In this document: piece after piece, positions 46,513 through 59,182 of the stretch
How the letters are laid out: every line of letters starts with the position of its first letter
Numbering within the stretch: the stretch's first letter is position 1
DNA from: Monocercomonoides exilis
Taxonomy: Eukaryota > Preaxostyla > Oxymonadida > Polymastigidae
NCBI GenBank assembly: GCA_001643675.2
Contig: LSRY02000010.1
Span: 5,001-69,000 of the forward strand
Direction of reading: 5' to 3'
Length of the DNA: 64,000 nt
Position numbers and translations under genes: made by a program
Notes under the pieces: generated by a model
Database searches by the model: none
The model's input: the letters and a program-made list of their open reading frames with translations, nothing else
Told to the model about the DNA's origin: nothing

Positions 46513-48859
46513 TCAGCTTGTTGTGTGTTTTGATCAATTTGTACAAAACTTCAAGTATAAAACAGAATAACAATAACAACAAATATTTGTGATAATTGAT
46601 AAAATTAAATTATAATTGTCAAACTCAATTCCTTTGCCTTGTAAAAATCCGTGTTAAAAAATAAATCACAAAGAAGCCAACGGTACAGGTTATATTGATT
46701 CAAATACGAAAGAGTTTAATTTCTGTCTGATCGAACCAACAATAATTTATTCCAAGGATCAGGATTGAATTTCGATGAATAGTTGAACGAATTGAAAAAT
46801 ATCCCACATGTATGGAATTGAATATTTAAAAAAATCTGTTTCAACATTCAGAGTGGAACAAAGAAGGGGAAATTTTGTGCTTTTTTGAAGTTTACAAAAA
46901 AGTGACAAAAAAGCAACAATTTGCACATTAAACTGTGTATTTAAACATTATTGCAAATTAAAATCCAAACGTTTGAAGTTATTTTTTTGATGATTTCCTT
47001 TGGAGTTATTTGGAAGCTTTGAATCATCGAAATGATTTTTTCTGTTATTTCAAGGTGTTTGCGAGTTTCTGTGGATATCTCAAATTTAATGTGTTGAGAA
47101 AAGTTTTGAGATATCAGGATAATTTTGTTATTTGTTCGTTTCTTGAGTGGGTTATCCAGGCTGAAGGAAGATTGGGAGGGAATCAGGCTTTCAACAATTC
47201 GCAGTTTTTTTGATGATTGGGCAAATGATAATTGAACGCATAAGAGAATTTATCAAGGCAACAATGGACAGAATTGTTAATTGAGCATTGAAAGAGATTC
47301 TATTACAAAAGATTTTGAGGCTGAGAGAAGATGAACAAAGTCGAGATGGCGAAGAAAGATTAATGCAATATGCGGAACCACGCACATGCGGAATTTTGAA
47401 TTCATTTCAACACATTTATCGTTTGATGGTGATTTCCACTTGATGTGTGTTTGTCTGTAAAGACGCTTGTTACGTTTTTTTTTTTTTTTTTTTTTTTTTT
47501 TTTGAAAAATCATCATTTTGGGTTGTTTTGATAATTGTTGTTGATTCGCCAATTTAAGCATGGATTTCGAGACAAATACAGAAATTATACGAGCGATACA
47601 GAAGCAGTCCGACAAGACAGAACAGGCAACAATAAAAATGTTTTATCAAATTGAGGTGTGTAATCCAATTTATAAACAATTTTTCTTTTTTTATAAAAAT
47701 CAGACAGAAGGAAATCATTTAAAAATTTTTATAAATTACTCAAACTTTTTCGACAATGATAATTTCATGTTTTCTAATTTTTTTTTTCTCTTTTGGTGCG
47801 GAACAGATGTTATTTATCCTTCATTCAATTAAAGTAAATTGCTGGGAAGAAATGATAAAAGATAGGCTGTATAAGTCAAAGAGGTGAGAAGGTGAGCTTA
47901 TTAAAAAAAAAGTATTGTATCATTTTGGAATTTGTTTTTAAATTGGTTTTCTTTTTTTCTTTTTCTTTAAAGGTTTACTGACATATTTTGCAGACATAAA
48001 TAATTTTTCACTCAAAAGCTAATTCTGCATACAAATCCTCATCAACACTATTGGATCGTTCTCCAGTCACTTGCGAAGGCACTCACGTTCATTTTGCTTA
48101 TTTCCCTTATCTTCTGGTGGCATCTGCTTTTGAAAGTATTTGTCTTGTTTCCTTCAAGAAGACAGTTTAGTCGCTGGAACATCGCTGAATGACATTTCGT
48201 CGATGTAGAACAGCATCTGAATGGAGAAAACTGTTATCAACAGAATGAAGATACTGCTGTAGTCAGCTTGGAATTCTGATGAACGTTTGAAGGGGAAGAG
48301 AGAGAATGGGAAGAAGGCGGAAGAGGAGGAAGAGGAAGATGAAGAAACAAGAGGAAGAAGAAGAAATAAGAAGAAGATAGAAGTAGAAGAAAGATGGAAG
48401 AGAAAGAAGAGAAGAAGGAAGGAAAAAGAAAAAGGGAAATGTTGGAAGATAATTATGATAACAATTGTGAAAAGAAGATTGAAGAAACAAATGATATTAC
48501 TTCTCCATCATCATCATCAACCACGCCTTTTTCGTCTTCTTCATCTTCTTCACCTTCTTCAATTCTTCTTCGTTTTCACCTTCTTCACTTTCTTCTTCGT
48601 CATTATCTTCTTCTTCTCCTTTTCCAACTTTTTTGACGATTCCACCAATTTCGAATTGCATCAGACCATCGACCTTCTGATGCATTTAAGCTGGGCAATC
48701 AGTAGCTCCGTGAAATTGAACGAAAAATAACTTTCTTCACATTTCTTCCTCTCAACGACTGTTCACCAAATGCGCAGATAATTCTTCTTTTCATTCACGA
48801 TTCTCATGATGAAATGCCATCTGTACAAAATCTGTCTTTTCATTCTATTTGTCTTTTTC
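46513..48859. other. Gap with small ORFs and simple repeats
   Basis: Possible coding snippets occur at 47220-47400 (plus strand, one in-frame stop) and 47560-47655, where MDFETNTEIIRAIQKQSDK is followed by GTGTGTAAT and could be a first exon. A T30 run lies at 47475-47504. Bases 48280-48640 are GAA-rich then TCTTC-rich simple sequence. No gene was recognised. Confidence 0.35.
47475..47504. repeat. T30 homopolymer
   Basis: Thirty consecutive T residues on the plus strand. Confidence 0.9.
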
Positions 48860-50190
48860 TTCTTCAACACCTTCTTCGATGAACGACAAAAATGTTATAA
48901 TTTTCTTCTGATGCAACTCCTATGGAATTCATCTCCAAGTCTCATCATCCATGTCAATTTGGAAACACAAAAAGAATTATTCATTCTATCACAGAATATC
49001 AGCCAGGCCTAACACAGCAAAGAAATGGGCAATTTTTATCTTTCAAAATAGGAGCAGTTGGTTCGCATTCAAAAGGGAGGACGATTTTTCCTTTTTCATT
49101 TGGGAAAGGAAACAAGTTCAGATGAAAAGAACAAATCATTGAAGCAATTCTTGAACGGAATAAATGATCATGATGATGTTCTTTGACAGATTTATTAACA
49201 GCTTGATTTTTCAACGGGATATGGAAGATGAACTGATGAAAGAAAGTGATTCCGAGGAAGGATATGCCCAAATGAAAATTCTATGAAACATCCGAGTTTA
49301 CAGCAGACATGTGATGAAAATTTCATCAAATGCACAAATGAGATATTTTCTTCAATTTTGTGTGTCATCTCCACAACTTTCTTCGCTTTTCCCATGACAG
49401 GCATAAACCTACCAACAAATCAATTTATGAAAGGATTTCTGCATTATGATCTGCACCTTCTTCAGAAGCCCCGTCGCATTGTGCGCATTCTTGTAGGGAG
49501 TCTTTGCCAACTCGCAATACATTGCTTTGATGCCAAGATGTCCATCCACGCATTCGTTGTCAGCTGTATGCCCGTCAAAAAATATAAACAAATCGACATT
49601 CCAATCACCGAATGCCTCTGTTCTGTCATGCCCAACAGCCGAGTTGTCTTTCTGAGTGATGCTTGTCATGAAGGCAAACAAGGGCTCTTTCACAGAAGCA
49701 ACAAGGGACTCACACACAAAATACACATCTCTTCCGACACTCGCCTTGTTTGCTGAAAACATCACATTTGCCATGGAAAAAGATGATTCCGACACTTCTG
49801 AATCATCCTTGTCCTCGACCATGAGAGCACCATCTCTTCCTCCAGAACTTGTATCCTCACTCACAGAGCAGCTGGAGAAGATGGTGTAACTCACTGAAAA
49901 GGAGTTGGCAGAGACGGATGAGGCGAATGAGATGCACCCGCCATCTGTTGCAGTTTGTTGGTGTTGTGGAGCTGAGTCGATGTTGGTGATGGTGCAGTTG
50001 GCGAGGGAGAGGGAGAGGGCAGGGGAGGTGGCAGAGGAGAGGACACAGCTGGCAGGGTTGGCTGTGGAGGTGATGTGAATGATGTTGGAGGAGTTGAGGG
50101 TGAGGGGGTTTGTGAGAGAGGCGAGGTGGAAGATGCTTTGACTGCTGAGGGTGAGTTTTGTGATTGCTGTGTGGTTGACGGTGAGAGAAA
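48860..50190 (-). pseudogene. Truncated beta-helix surface-protein gene
   Basis: The minus-strand frame from 50190 to 49409 is open and typical of a beta-helix protein: repeated strands such as KLTLSSQSIFHLASL and LTLNSSNIIHITST, then LSLSLANCTITNIDS, DGGCISFASSVSANSFSV and YTIFSSCSVSED. It is followed by FSANKASVGRDVYFVCESL, which matches a segment of the intact gene's second module. A degenerate module junction (VDGHLG...YCELAKTPYKN) then appears before the frame is lost near 49410. A TAG lies just upstream of 50190 and there is no signal peptide, so the 5' half is missing. Bases 49300-48860 are homologous to 16680-16240. The GC-rich codon use differs from the AT-rich surroundings. Confidence 0.6.
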
Positions 50191-50856
50191 GCTAGCCTTG
50201 AAAAAAAGAAATGCAAATAATAAGAATGATGAGAAAGAAAAAAGAAAGAAAGCAATAATAGCAAAGCCAATAAATTCTATATGTATTTTTGGAGCGATTA
50301 AAGATGTATAATAAATAAAAGTGTGATAGAAAATATTTTGAGTATTACAGGGAAATGAAATGGAACTGGGGATAAATAAAGAAGGGGGAACATCGTCTGA
50401 TACGGAAAATAGAGAGAGAAATGATATGATTGAATCATTTGTTCTAAACGTAATTCACCTGTCTGTTTTTATACACCCTTTTCCAAATGTTGTAAAGAGT
50501 CACAAAAGGAATTGAGTTTTATTAATACTGCATCAGTTGAATGAATCAAAGAATATATGTGGAGCAAATTTTTTCCAACTATGAAAAATACTGAAATTTG
50601 TTCCTTACTTTTTCTTTAAATATATCATCATAAATCTTCCATTACAATGCAAAAAATGCAGAATTATAAAAAAAATGAGAAAAATACTTGAAGACAACAT
50701 GTTGAACAAAATTCTTAAAGTTAAATAATCCTCATAAAATGAGAAATTATAAATTCATAATAATAAATACTTCTTTGAAATAAAGAATCTTGTGTACAAA
50801 ATATTTAATATTGCAAACGCACTTATTCTTCATTTTTGAACGAAAAAACTATTGTT

Positions 50857-50858
<2 letters not shown>

Positions 50859-50900
<42 letters not shown>
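50859..50900. repeat. T42 homopolymer
   Basis: Forty-two consecutive T residues on the plus strand. With the A52 tract at 40.9 kb it is one of two exceptionally long homopolymers ten kb apart and in opposite orientation. Confidence 0.9.
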
Positions 50901-50902
<2 letters not shown>

Positions 50903-51549
50903 GAATTTTTTTGCTTCATAAATATTTTTCCATACAAATTTTTATTAAAAAATTTTTTATTAATTATTTCGTTTTTATAATTATTTTTTTTAATAAAAGA
51001 GAATGAAAGACAGGTTATGAAAAGATATGGGGCAAAATATTATGCTCTTTGAATTTTGTTCCACTTAATATTTTCTGAAATTTTTCTCAATTAAAGATTT
51101 TTTCTTTTTTTTTTTGCATTATTACGGTTGACATATAATGACATGATTGCAACCAAGCTTTTAAATAAATCTTGGTTTTTTTCAAATTTGCTCAAATTTT
51201 GCCCAATATTAGAATATGTTTGGATCAAACAGTTTTTTTTTTTATAAAAATCAAAAATATTGTGGCAATTGCTGAAATCCGTATTTTCCTTAAACATTCG
51301 TTTAATTTCAACGAAATCATGAACTTTATTAATGAACAAATTATTTTTTTGGAGAAATTGATATTTAAACTTATGAATGTTATCACTCATAATATTTTGA
51401 GATAATAAAGATAATATGAAATTTTTTTAATCAGTTGGTTGTTCCATTTTTTATTTATTAGTATTCTTATTGAATATCAAAAAAAGTTAACGAGTATCTT
51501 GATAAAAAAGTATTTTTTTTAAATCCATGGTTAGAACATTGAATCCACT

Positions 51550-51810
51550 TGGGTGATTATTTTTGAAATCATATCTTTTTTCGGGGTGTAAATTTTTCAA
51601 AGATTGATAGTTTACGAAAGAAAATACTAATTCAAAAGAGAAAAAGCATTATAATTTTTTTTTTTTAAACAAATGGTTTTTCCGAATCAAAGATTAATAT
51701 GCATTCAATAAACCTTTTCACTTTTCAATGTTCATTAGATAATATTCAAGATCATTTTTTTTAACCGAAAATTTTGTTTGAGAAAATATGATTTCAAAAA
51801 TAATAACCCA
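51550..51810. mobile_element. ~260-bp MITE-like element
   Basis: TGGGTGATTATTTTTGAAAT at 51550 pairs with ATTTCAAAAATAATAACCCA ending 51810 with one mismatch, and pairing extends to about 25 bp. Size and terminal motif match the element at 27032-27281. There is no coding sequence. A clear TA duplication is present only on the right side. Confidence 0.5.
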
Positions 51811-52967
51811 TATCTTGAATACTATTCACATTTTTTATTTTGATTCTCACCATATGCGCACATCAATTTCATCAGTTAATTTTTTTTTCATCTCATCCAA
51901 AAATGCAATTGATATTGATAATCGTTTCACAATCCATTCATGAAGTGCAACTACAGAATTCGATAATTTTTCGATGAATTTCCAAGAGCGAACCGATTAG
52001 AGTTAACATCAACTCTTTCCACAGCAAGAGAATGATCGACAAAAATATCTCAAGATCAATTTTTTGATTATTATAGTATGCGAATTTTTGTTCAAGTGCG
52101 GGCTATTCACTTAAATATCAAATCTTTTGTTTTTGAATATTGTCCGTTTTATAATTTTGAATGACCTCATCAAATATTTGTGTGTTCCTTTTTCAGTTAA
52201 CAAAGCCAACTTTTCATGGAAAATTGGATATAAATGTGTTTTTCTAGAATAACAAATTAAAATGAAATCTTTGCTAGACTATTTGATCGAAGGTGAATAT
52301 TTTCGTATTCAAAAGTGATAGAAATTTTCATCTCCAGGAAATTCCATTTTCAATAATATGCCGCTGCTCTGATGAATAAAATGGGTATTAAATCAAAAAC
52401 GAATTAAAAAATCGAAAATAATTGTTTCTTGAAAAAAGTGACAAAAATAAATTATTATCTCAACGATCTAATGAACAAAACACATAATTTTTTATAAACA
52501 AAGTTTTTTTGTCTTCACAACAAAGTCGTAAACACGACATTAATTTTCAATTTTGGATTGTTAAATTATCTCTGTTGATCATTTTCATGAAATAAATAAA
52601 TCGCTAGTCATAATAAAGATTCTATTTTTCAATTCAATGAATAACTATTTCATTTTAAAAAATTCGAAATATTATCTAAGAAGAAGTTCCTCATTTTAAT
52701 CACACATTGAAATCTCAAAAAAAACACCAGGAATTACTCTTCTATCAAAAAAAAAAATAAAAAATGAAAAAATGTTTCCAAGGTGAATTTACAAAAATGT
52801 TTGTGACAAAAACAAAAGGGTAAAATATCTTTTAAAAACACACATCAAAAACTTTCAAAAAACAACTGGCTTTTTTCCATTCAATTATTTTCCTTCACAT
52901 ATTCGTAATGAAAAAGATTATCATATTTTATCTTAGCATGTTTCTCAGAAAAACTTGTTGCACAAAT

Positions 52968-53049
52968 GCACTGATGGCCGAGTGGTTAAGGCGACAGACT
53001 TGAAATCTGTTGGGTTTATCCCGCGTAGGTTCAAATCCTGCTCAGTGCG
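52968..53049 (+). tRNA. tRNA-Ser(UGA)
   Basis: The 7-bp acceptor stem GCACTGA pairs with TCAGTGC and the discriminator base is G. The D arm contains TGGCCGAGTGGTTAAGGC. The anticodon stem ACAGA/TCTGT encloses the loop CTTGAAA, giving anticodon TGA. A long variable arm (GGG...CCC) and the T arm GTTCAAATC follow. The long variable arm is diagnostic of class II (Ser/Leu) tRNA, and it reads UCA and related serine codons. The 3' CCA is not encoded, as expected in eukaryotes, and no intron is present. Confidence 0.95.
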
Positions 53050-53172
53050 TTTTTTTGTATTTTTAAGTTTTAAGAAAAAATTTTAAACAGAAAAAAAATT
53101 TATTTCCCCAACAATTTCAATTATCACTTTTTCAATAATAACCAATGCAATTTTTAATGAATATTTTTAAGG

Positions 53173-53945
53173 TTATGTCGACAATGCCTTTTGAAATGTT
53201 TTAAAAAGTTTTTCAGGAGAGGCTGCTCCACTTATAACAAATTTTCTAATTAGAAAAAAAATGTTTAGTTTTTTTAATGATTCGGAAATTTCAAAAAGAA
53301 TATCAAACTTATTGATTGTAAAATTAGGGACGCCATGGATATCTTTTTCTTGGGCCATTTGGATTGTTTGGCGTTCGTACTGCTTTCGATGATCTCTATC
53401 ATTGAGCATTTCTCGAATATCCTCCTCTTTCAAGCCAATCTTAACTCCCTCCGAAATAATGTTATCATGCGACATAATATCCATTCTCTGAGAATAGTAT
53501 CCTTTCATTAAAGCTGAATGGAGATCACAATGCGCTCTCCATCCAAGTTTTTCCAATGCTAGATCGCAAACACGATGTGCATCAACAGTGTTAGCAAATG
53601 TAGGGCAATAGTGCTTTATGTCTATTCCTTCTTCTTCAACTTCATCAGCCATTGAAGTGTACCAATAAGGATTTGACGATCCTAAAAGACCAAAGCATTC
53701 GGGGAAAAAAATCTAAAAACAAAATAATATTTTAATAATAAAATACCCCATTTATTTTTCATATGTTGCGCCCAGGGTATACCTCTTTCTGGAATGCTAT
53801 AAAGCAAAAATGGATGCCAAATAACTTGATAATCAATATCGCTTGGTAGCTTTGCAAGAGCAGCATCAAGTCTCTGCCGTCCAACTTCGCACCATGGACA
53901 ATTAAAATCACTTATAATATCAATAGTTAATCTTGGAACAGTCAT
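53173..53945 (-). CDS. DsbA/FrnE-family thioredoxin-fold oxidoreductase
   Basis: Two exons, 53945-53747 and 53681-53173, join across a 65-nt intron (GTATTT...TTTTAG) to give 235 residues. The N-terminus reads LTIDIISDFNCPWCEVGRQR, with the CPWC redox motif typical of FrnE-like DsbA-family proteins. Later come NTVDAHRVCDLALEKLGW, equivalent to the family's TxxAHRL helix, and IHGVPNFTINK, the cis-Pro GVP loop. The length matches the family's usual 210-240 residues. No signal peptide is evident, so it is probably cytosolic. The family is mainly bacterial, so an ancient transfer followed by intron gain is plausible. The correct acceptor was chosen because it alone keeps the frame. Confidence 0.85.
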
Positions 53946-54325
53946 TATTCAACAAAAAAATGAAGTCTATTGATCAATATCCATAAAATAATTTGTGGAA
54001 TCAGTGGCATTCATTCCACATCAATCAAGCACAAAAATATTCGCTAATAGATGACTTTGTTGCCAAAATCATTTATTTCAATTGTCCAACCAACCAACCT
54101 ATCAATCAATCAAAAAAAAAAATTCGAATTTTAACTTTTCAAATACTTTGTTTTCAAAAAAGAAAGAAATTTTCACATGAAAATAAATAAATAAATAAAT
54201 TCTTTTAATTGTCGTTAAATGTGATATAACATTTAGAAATTTAAAAGCTAAAATCTTATTCAATAGAAACATTTACATAATTTGTTGAACTCTGTTTTTT
54301 TTTTTGTTTTTTGTTTTTTCATTTA

Positions 54326-57300
54326 TTAACTTTTTTTATTGTAATTAATTAACACTTTAGCTGATTTCAAGCACACATCAAATGCCCAATCAGCTAACTT
54401 TTTATCTTGCCTTGCCATGAATATGAATTCATTCGGAAGATGATGGAATTCAATAGAATATGATGATGTTTCTTCAGAAGCCTTTGATGTCAGCTCCACA
54501 AAATCTATGCTGTCAAACTTAAGAGAAAGATCATTTTCATCATCCCTCAAAAATTCAATTCTTAAATCATTTGCATCTGGTGGAGGAGGAATTATCATAT
54601 ACGTGAGAAGAGATGATGGATGCAATGGATCGATGTTACCAAAGTCAGAGAGAGAAACCGAAGAAAAGAACTCAGAAAAGAAACGAGAAAGCTCCGATGT
54701 GCAACTTAAGGGCGGAGGAGGCAGTGAAAAATAAATCGACGAAAAAGTAGTTTTGAATGCAGAAATAAGAGTGTGGAGATGAGCTAGCAACAAAGTTGAC
54801 GAAACTAGGGAAAGAACACAATGATTGTGTGAGTAGAGCATAATCCTGTGGATGAAATAGATGCCTGTGTAAAATACATCAAGGTATGGAATTCTGCCAT
54901 TCGGAAATAACATGAGAGATATTAAACGATTACAAGAACAAAATGGAAAAGATTACAGAAGTCATTGAAAATTGTAAAAATAATGATAATTGAAGTTCAC
55001 TTGAATAAATCTTGTAATTGAAGAAAAATGCAAACCTGGTGTAAGAAATAAGACTGTTAACAAATCCTTCAGCAATTGCAATTTCGCATAACCCTGTAAA
55101 CATATTAATATTTTTATTAAATAAATAAATAAACAATAAAGTTGAAGGAGTTATTCAAAAAGATAGCAGTCAAATGAATGGATGAATAAGCTTGTCATAC
55201 TCTCATCTGCAGTGATAATCTCGAAAAAGAAACGTAAATCTTTGACTGGGTTGAACGATAGAGATGAAAACGAGACGCATTGTCTGATGATTGCATTCCA
55301 TTCAACACCCAAATTAAGTGTCACAGCTTCTTCTTCATCTTTTTCGATCTCTATACCACTTTCTGTTTGATCTGTTATTTGTGTGATTTCTCCATTTTCG
55401 CTTTTCAATGTGTTTGCAATTGTCGGATATGAGACAGAAGACAGCGTTTGTGAACCGCTCAATTTCAAAAGCTGGCGAATGCGTTCCTTTTCTGCAATGA
55501 AGTGATACAAATACTGTGAAACAAAAGAAATGTTCATGTAGATTGGAGTTGCCGTGGGGAAAGAAGGAAAGAATGAAAAAAAAGAAGCTGATGAAATGAA
55601 CGGAGGATCTGTTTTCAAAAATACTGAAAATTTTGGCAGGACGGGTGTGTGATTGGCAAGGAGTGAAGTGGGATTCAGAAAATCAGATGTGAAAATATCA
55701 TTGTAAGCAAAAGAATGTTCATTGAATGAAGGAGCCAGCCTTTGAGGTGACTCTGTTGAAGATGAAGTTGAGTCACTGGCAGGAACAGAAGGAGAGGAAG
55801 AAGGAGAAGAAGAAGAGAAGAAAGAAGGAGGATATTTTGAGTGCTGATCAGAAAAAGAAGAGATGCCCTTAACAGTTGCTGACAGAGGTTGTGGTGATGG
55901 CAACCCAGTTGCTTCTGACGTAAAAGGCAAAGAAGAAGAAGAAGAAGAGCTGAAGTGCAATTTCTTTGATATGAACGAAGTATTTTCATAATTTCTTTCA
56001 AAAATGCTTTGAAGCAAGCTTATAAGTAACTTGCTTTCTTGATCTGCACTTGTGGATCTCTCCGCGTCTTTCCATATACTCGTCTCAATTGCTTCACAAA
56101 CAGAAGACGAATCGCATGAATAAGATGAAGCAAATTCTCTTTGAATGTATAATTTGAGTTCTTTGGTTAATAAAATCTTTCGTAGATGCTCGAAAATGAA
56201 ACGAAAAATGCCAAGTTCTTGACGGGTGAATGACGACAAAGGCAATAAACCTTTTGTCGAATCCAAATTTATCGCTTTTGAAGAAGTGGAAGTCAATTTT
56301 CCTAGTGTTTTGTTTCGAAATGCTGCAAACTTGTTTATTCTTTGAAGCGAATGAGCAGCTAAAACAGATTCTGAATTGCGATATTTCATTTTGTCTTTCA
56401 TCTCAAACATTTCCATTCTTCGGCTTGCTTCATATTCCTCGTCTCTCCAAAACAAACAATCGCTCAAACTGAATGGCTTTTCACCTCCTTCGCTATCGTT
56501 ATCTTTTATTGTATAGTCATCATTTGCCTTTTCAGATTGCCGAAAAGAATTTTTGTTGAGTTCACTTTTGTTGTCAATTCGGCAAGTTCTCTTCTCTTCC
56601 GGTGCTTCCTTCAGCAACTCATCCAACTCAAACTCTGCTTTTCTTAAAAATTCTTCTTCACTTTCATTTTCTTCTTTGGAAAAGTCAAAATCATTCAGCG
56701 CATCTGCATCCTTTACCAAATAGTTCAGACATTTTTCCAAATCTTCAAATTTCTTTGACAATTGAAATTCTTCATCATCAGGTGAATTTTCTTCCAACCC
56801 ATCTGTTTCTATTTTAGTTGCTTCTTTTTTCATCGTGTTCTTCGTTTCATCCTTTTTGCTTTGTAGCAACTCCAAAAGAGGACAAAGTTCATTTCTTAAT
56901 AAACTCTCTTCTTTACTTTTTGCAGAGTACAGATCAGTCATTTCTTCGCTTTTTCTTCTATTTCTGCTTCCCTTTTCCACTTCCACTTCCTCTTTTTCAG
57001 CAATTCCTATAATTATAGAAAACAGATGTACTATTCGAGGTAGAATGCAATTGTAAATTTTCCTTTGAAGATGAGCAGTTAGTTCTATCTGAAGATAAAA
57101 TAGTTTCAGAAATAAATAGCTGAGAAATGGAATAAAAGGAATAAATGTGGAGAGCACTGACTCAACAGTTCGCGGAATTCCGTTTTGGAGAGGAAGAAAA
57201 CTGAACGGTATTTCGCCTGAAATAAAACGAGGGTCAAATAATTGATAAGTTGAATCGTCTGAAGAGAATGCATTTCCATCCGTTTTTGAGTCTCCGCTTC

Positions 57301-58873
57301 CATTTTCATCATCATTTTCTGTCGTATGTGATCTTTCCTTGTTTATCAGATTCGACATGCTGACATCTTCGTGACTGTGAATCAGCATCCTCTCAATTTC
57401 TTGCATTGATAAATTCAGAATTTCCAGAAGGCTGTTCAGTCGATTATGTGTATCATCATTACCTGACTCATCTTTCTCTTCTTCTTTTTTTCCCTGAAAA
57501 AGAGACACTTTCAGTGCACATGGCTCTCTTTCCAAGAGATCTATTGCTTTTTGTACAACATATGGAAGAAAAATATAAACGACAGTGTCGCAAAATAATG
57601 GAGCAGCCAAATCAATTTGAGCATTAACATTGAATGACACATCAGAATAATGCTCGGCGATCGCGCTGCAAAATGTCATATCCAATTTCTTAAGATATGC
57701 TCTTTCCATAAAAATGTCAAAAAGAAAAAAAAAAAAATCAAAATGTCAGAGGAGAATCATCAATCAATAAGAATAAAAAATATTTTCTTAAAAAAAAAAA
57801 AAAAAAAAAAGAATTGTTTGATAGCAACATAACAACAGGAACAAACAAGCAATAAAGCATATGTAATATAAAAGATGATGAGAGAGACAGAGACACACAT
57901 TTGCAAATCTAATAATAATGGAATCAATTGGAAAGCGTGAAACATAGAACTTTTTCCTTGTACAACGTATTGAAAATAGAAAAGCAAAGTTTTGCGGAAA
58001 AAAGATAATTAATGAATAAATTTAAGTGGTAAAAGAACTATCATACGATATCCAGAACCAAAAAAATTTATGAAAATGCATTCTATAAAAGCCTCATTTA
58101 TGTTATAAATGTGTTCCTTTAAAAATTTTATAACTGCATAAACAACAGGTATAAATTCAACTGGAATTTGTTGTCGGCCTGCCAATAGACAATGCCCCAA
58201 AACATGGGGTTCACATGATCCAGTTTCCATCTTTTTTATATTCTCTAATAATGTTGAGGAAATGCCACTTTCTTGATAAAGAGCTGGAATAAATAAATTT
58301 GAGCCAGCTTCAATTTCTAGTAAATCAATTAAATTGCTTAATATGTTCACCAAAGTTGTTTTCGTGAATTCATCAGAATGCGCTTCTAAAATTTCGGAAA
58401 ACATCAATAAATAGCCTGAACGTCTTGCATCCGCAAAACTTGCCGAAGAATAGATATTACGCTCACTCAGTGCTAGTATACTTTTTGTTTTAATTCTATC
58501 GCTTCCTGTAAGAATGAACTTTAAAAGCTTAAGCGGAATTCGATGCTCCAACAATTTGTGCCAATATTTTCCATTTTGAAAAAGGATGAAAAAAAGATCC
58601 AAGCATTTGCTTAATATTTTCTCATTGGTTTTATCAAGCAACGGAACGATGTAAAATAGCAAGTCTCCCGCAAAAGCTCCGTCAAAGTCTTGAGAAGAAG
58701 AAAGGAATTTGATAAGAAGATTTAAGGCTTCAATGACAGTCTTTTCATTATCTGATCTGAATAAAAAAATATGAAATTTACAAAATAGCAAAAGCTCCAT
58801 TAGCAAACTGAAGATGCCTCAGATGACGATTAAAAAAAAAGCTGGTTTCTTGATGTGATGATAGCAATAACAT
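54326..58873 (-). CDS. Large helical (ARM/HEAT-like) protein, six exons
   Basis: Exons 58873-58782, 58756-58047, 57956-57899, 57701-55201, 55093-55036 and 54893-54326 join with all five introns (25, 90, 197, 107 and 142 nt) in matching phase, giving 1328 residues and a TAA stop. The in-phase joins are the main support. The N-terminal ~300 residues are leucine-rich helices with repeat-like character (TVIEALNLLIKFL, ILSKCLDLFFILFQ, TTLVNILSNLIDLLEIEAG), suggesting armadillo/HEAT repeats. The large fourth exon is mixed: helical parts plus acidic (Glu/Lys) and Ser-rich linkers. The C-terminus is again helical. No catalytic motif was recognised. The start is the first ATG after a possible acceptor, so further 5' exons are possible. 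Confidence 0.65.
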
Positions 58874-59182
58874 TGTATTTGCTAAAAAATTTATAAGCAT
58901 TAATGTGTATTTTAAAGCGCATATGAAACAAATTATTAATGCAATATACATAAAGAAATATCCATTTTTAATTATTTCGTTTTTTGAAAAATTTTGTTAC
59001 AACTTAATGATCACCAATTTTTAATATTTAAATTTCAATTTTCGATGACCTATTCTTCATTGGCAGATTTACTTCAAAAAAACTCGGGCATGATTATGCT
59101 TACACTTGTTTAAAAATTAACATTTAGTTTCTTTTTCACTTTTTTCCAAGGTTCAATTGATATTTCAATTTTAACAACTTGG

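Larger units (their letters stand above)
50191..52967. other. AT-rich gap with T42 run and a MITE-like element
   Basis: AT-rich intergenic DNA. It contains the T42 tract (50859-50900) and the inverted-repeat unit at 51550-51810. The 99-codon minus-strand ORF at 51390-51091 (Asn/Lys/Ile-rich) is probably a chance frame. Confidence 0.5.

Noticed and set aside
49283-49756. 157-codon plus-strand ORF
   Set aside because: It overlaps antisense a clear beta-helix frame (49409-50190 minus) that has family-typical motifs.
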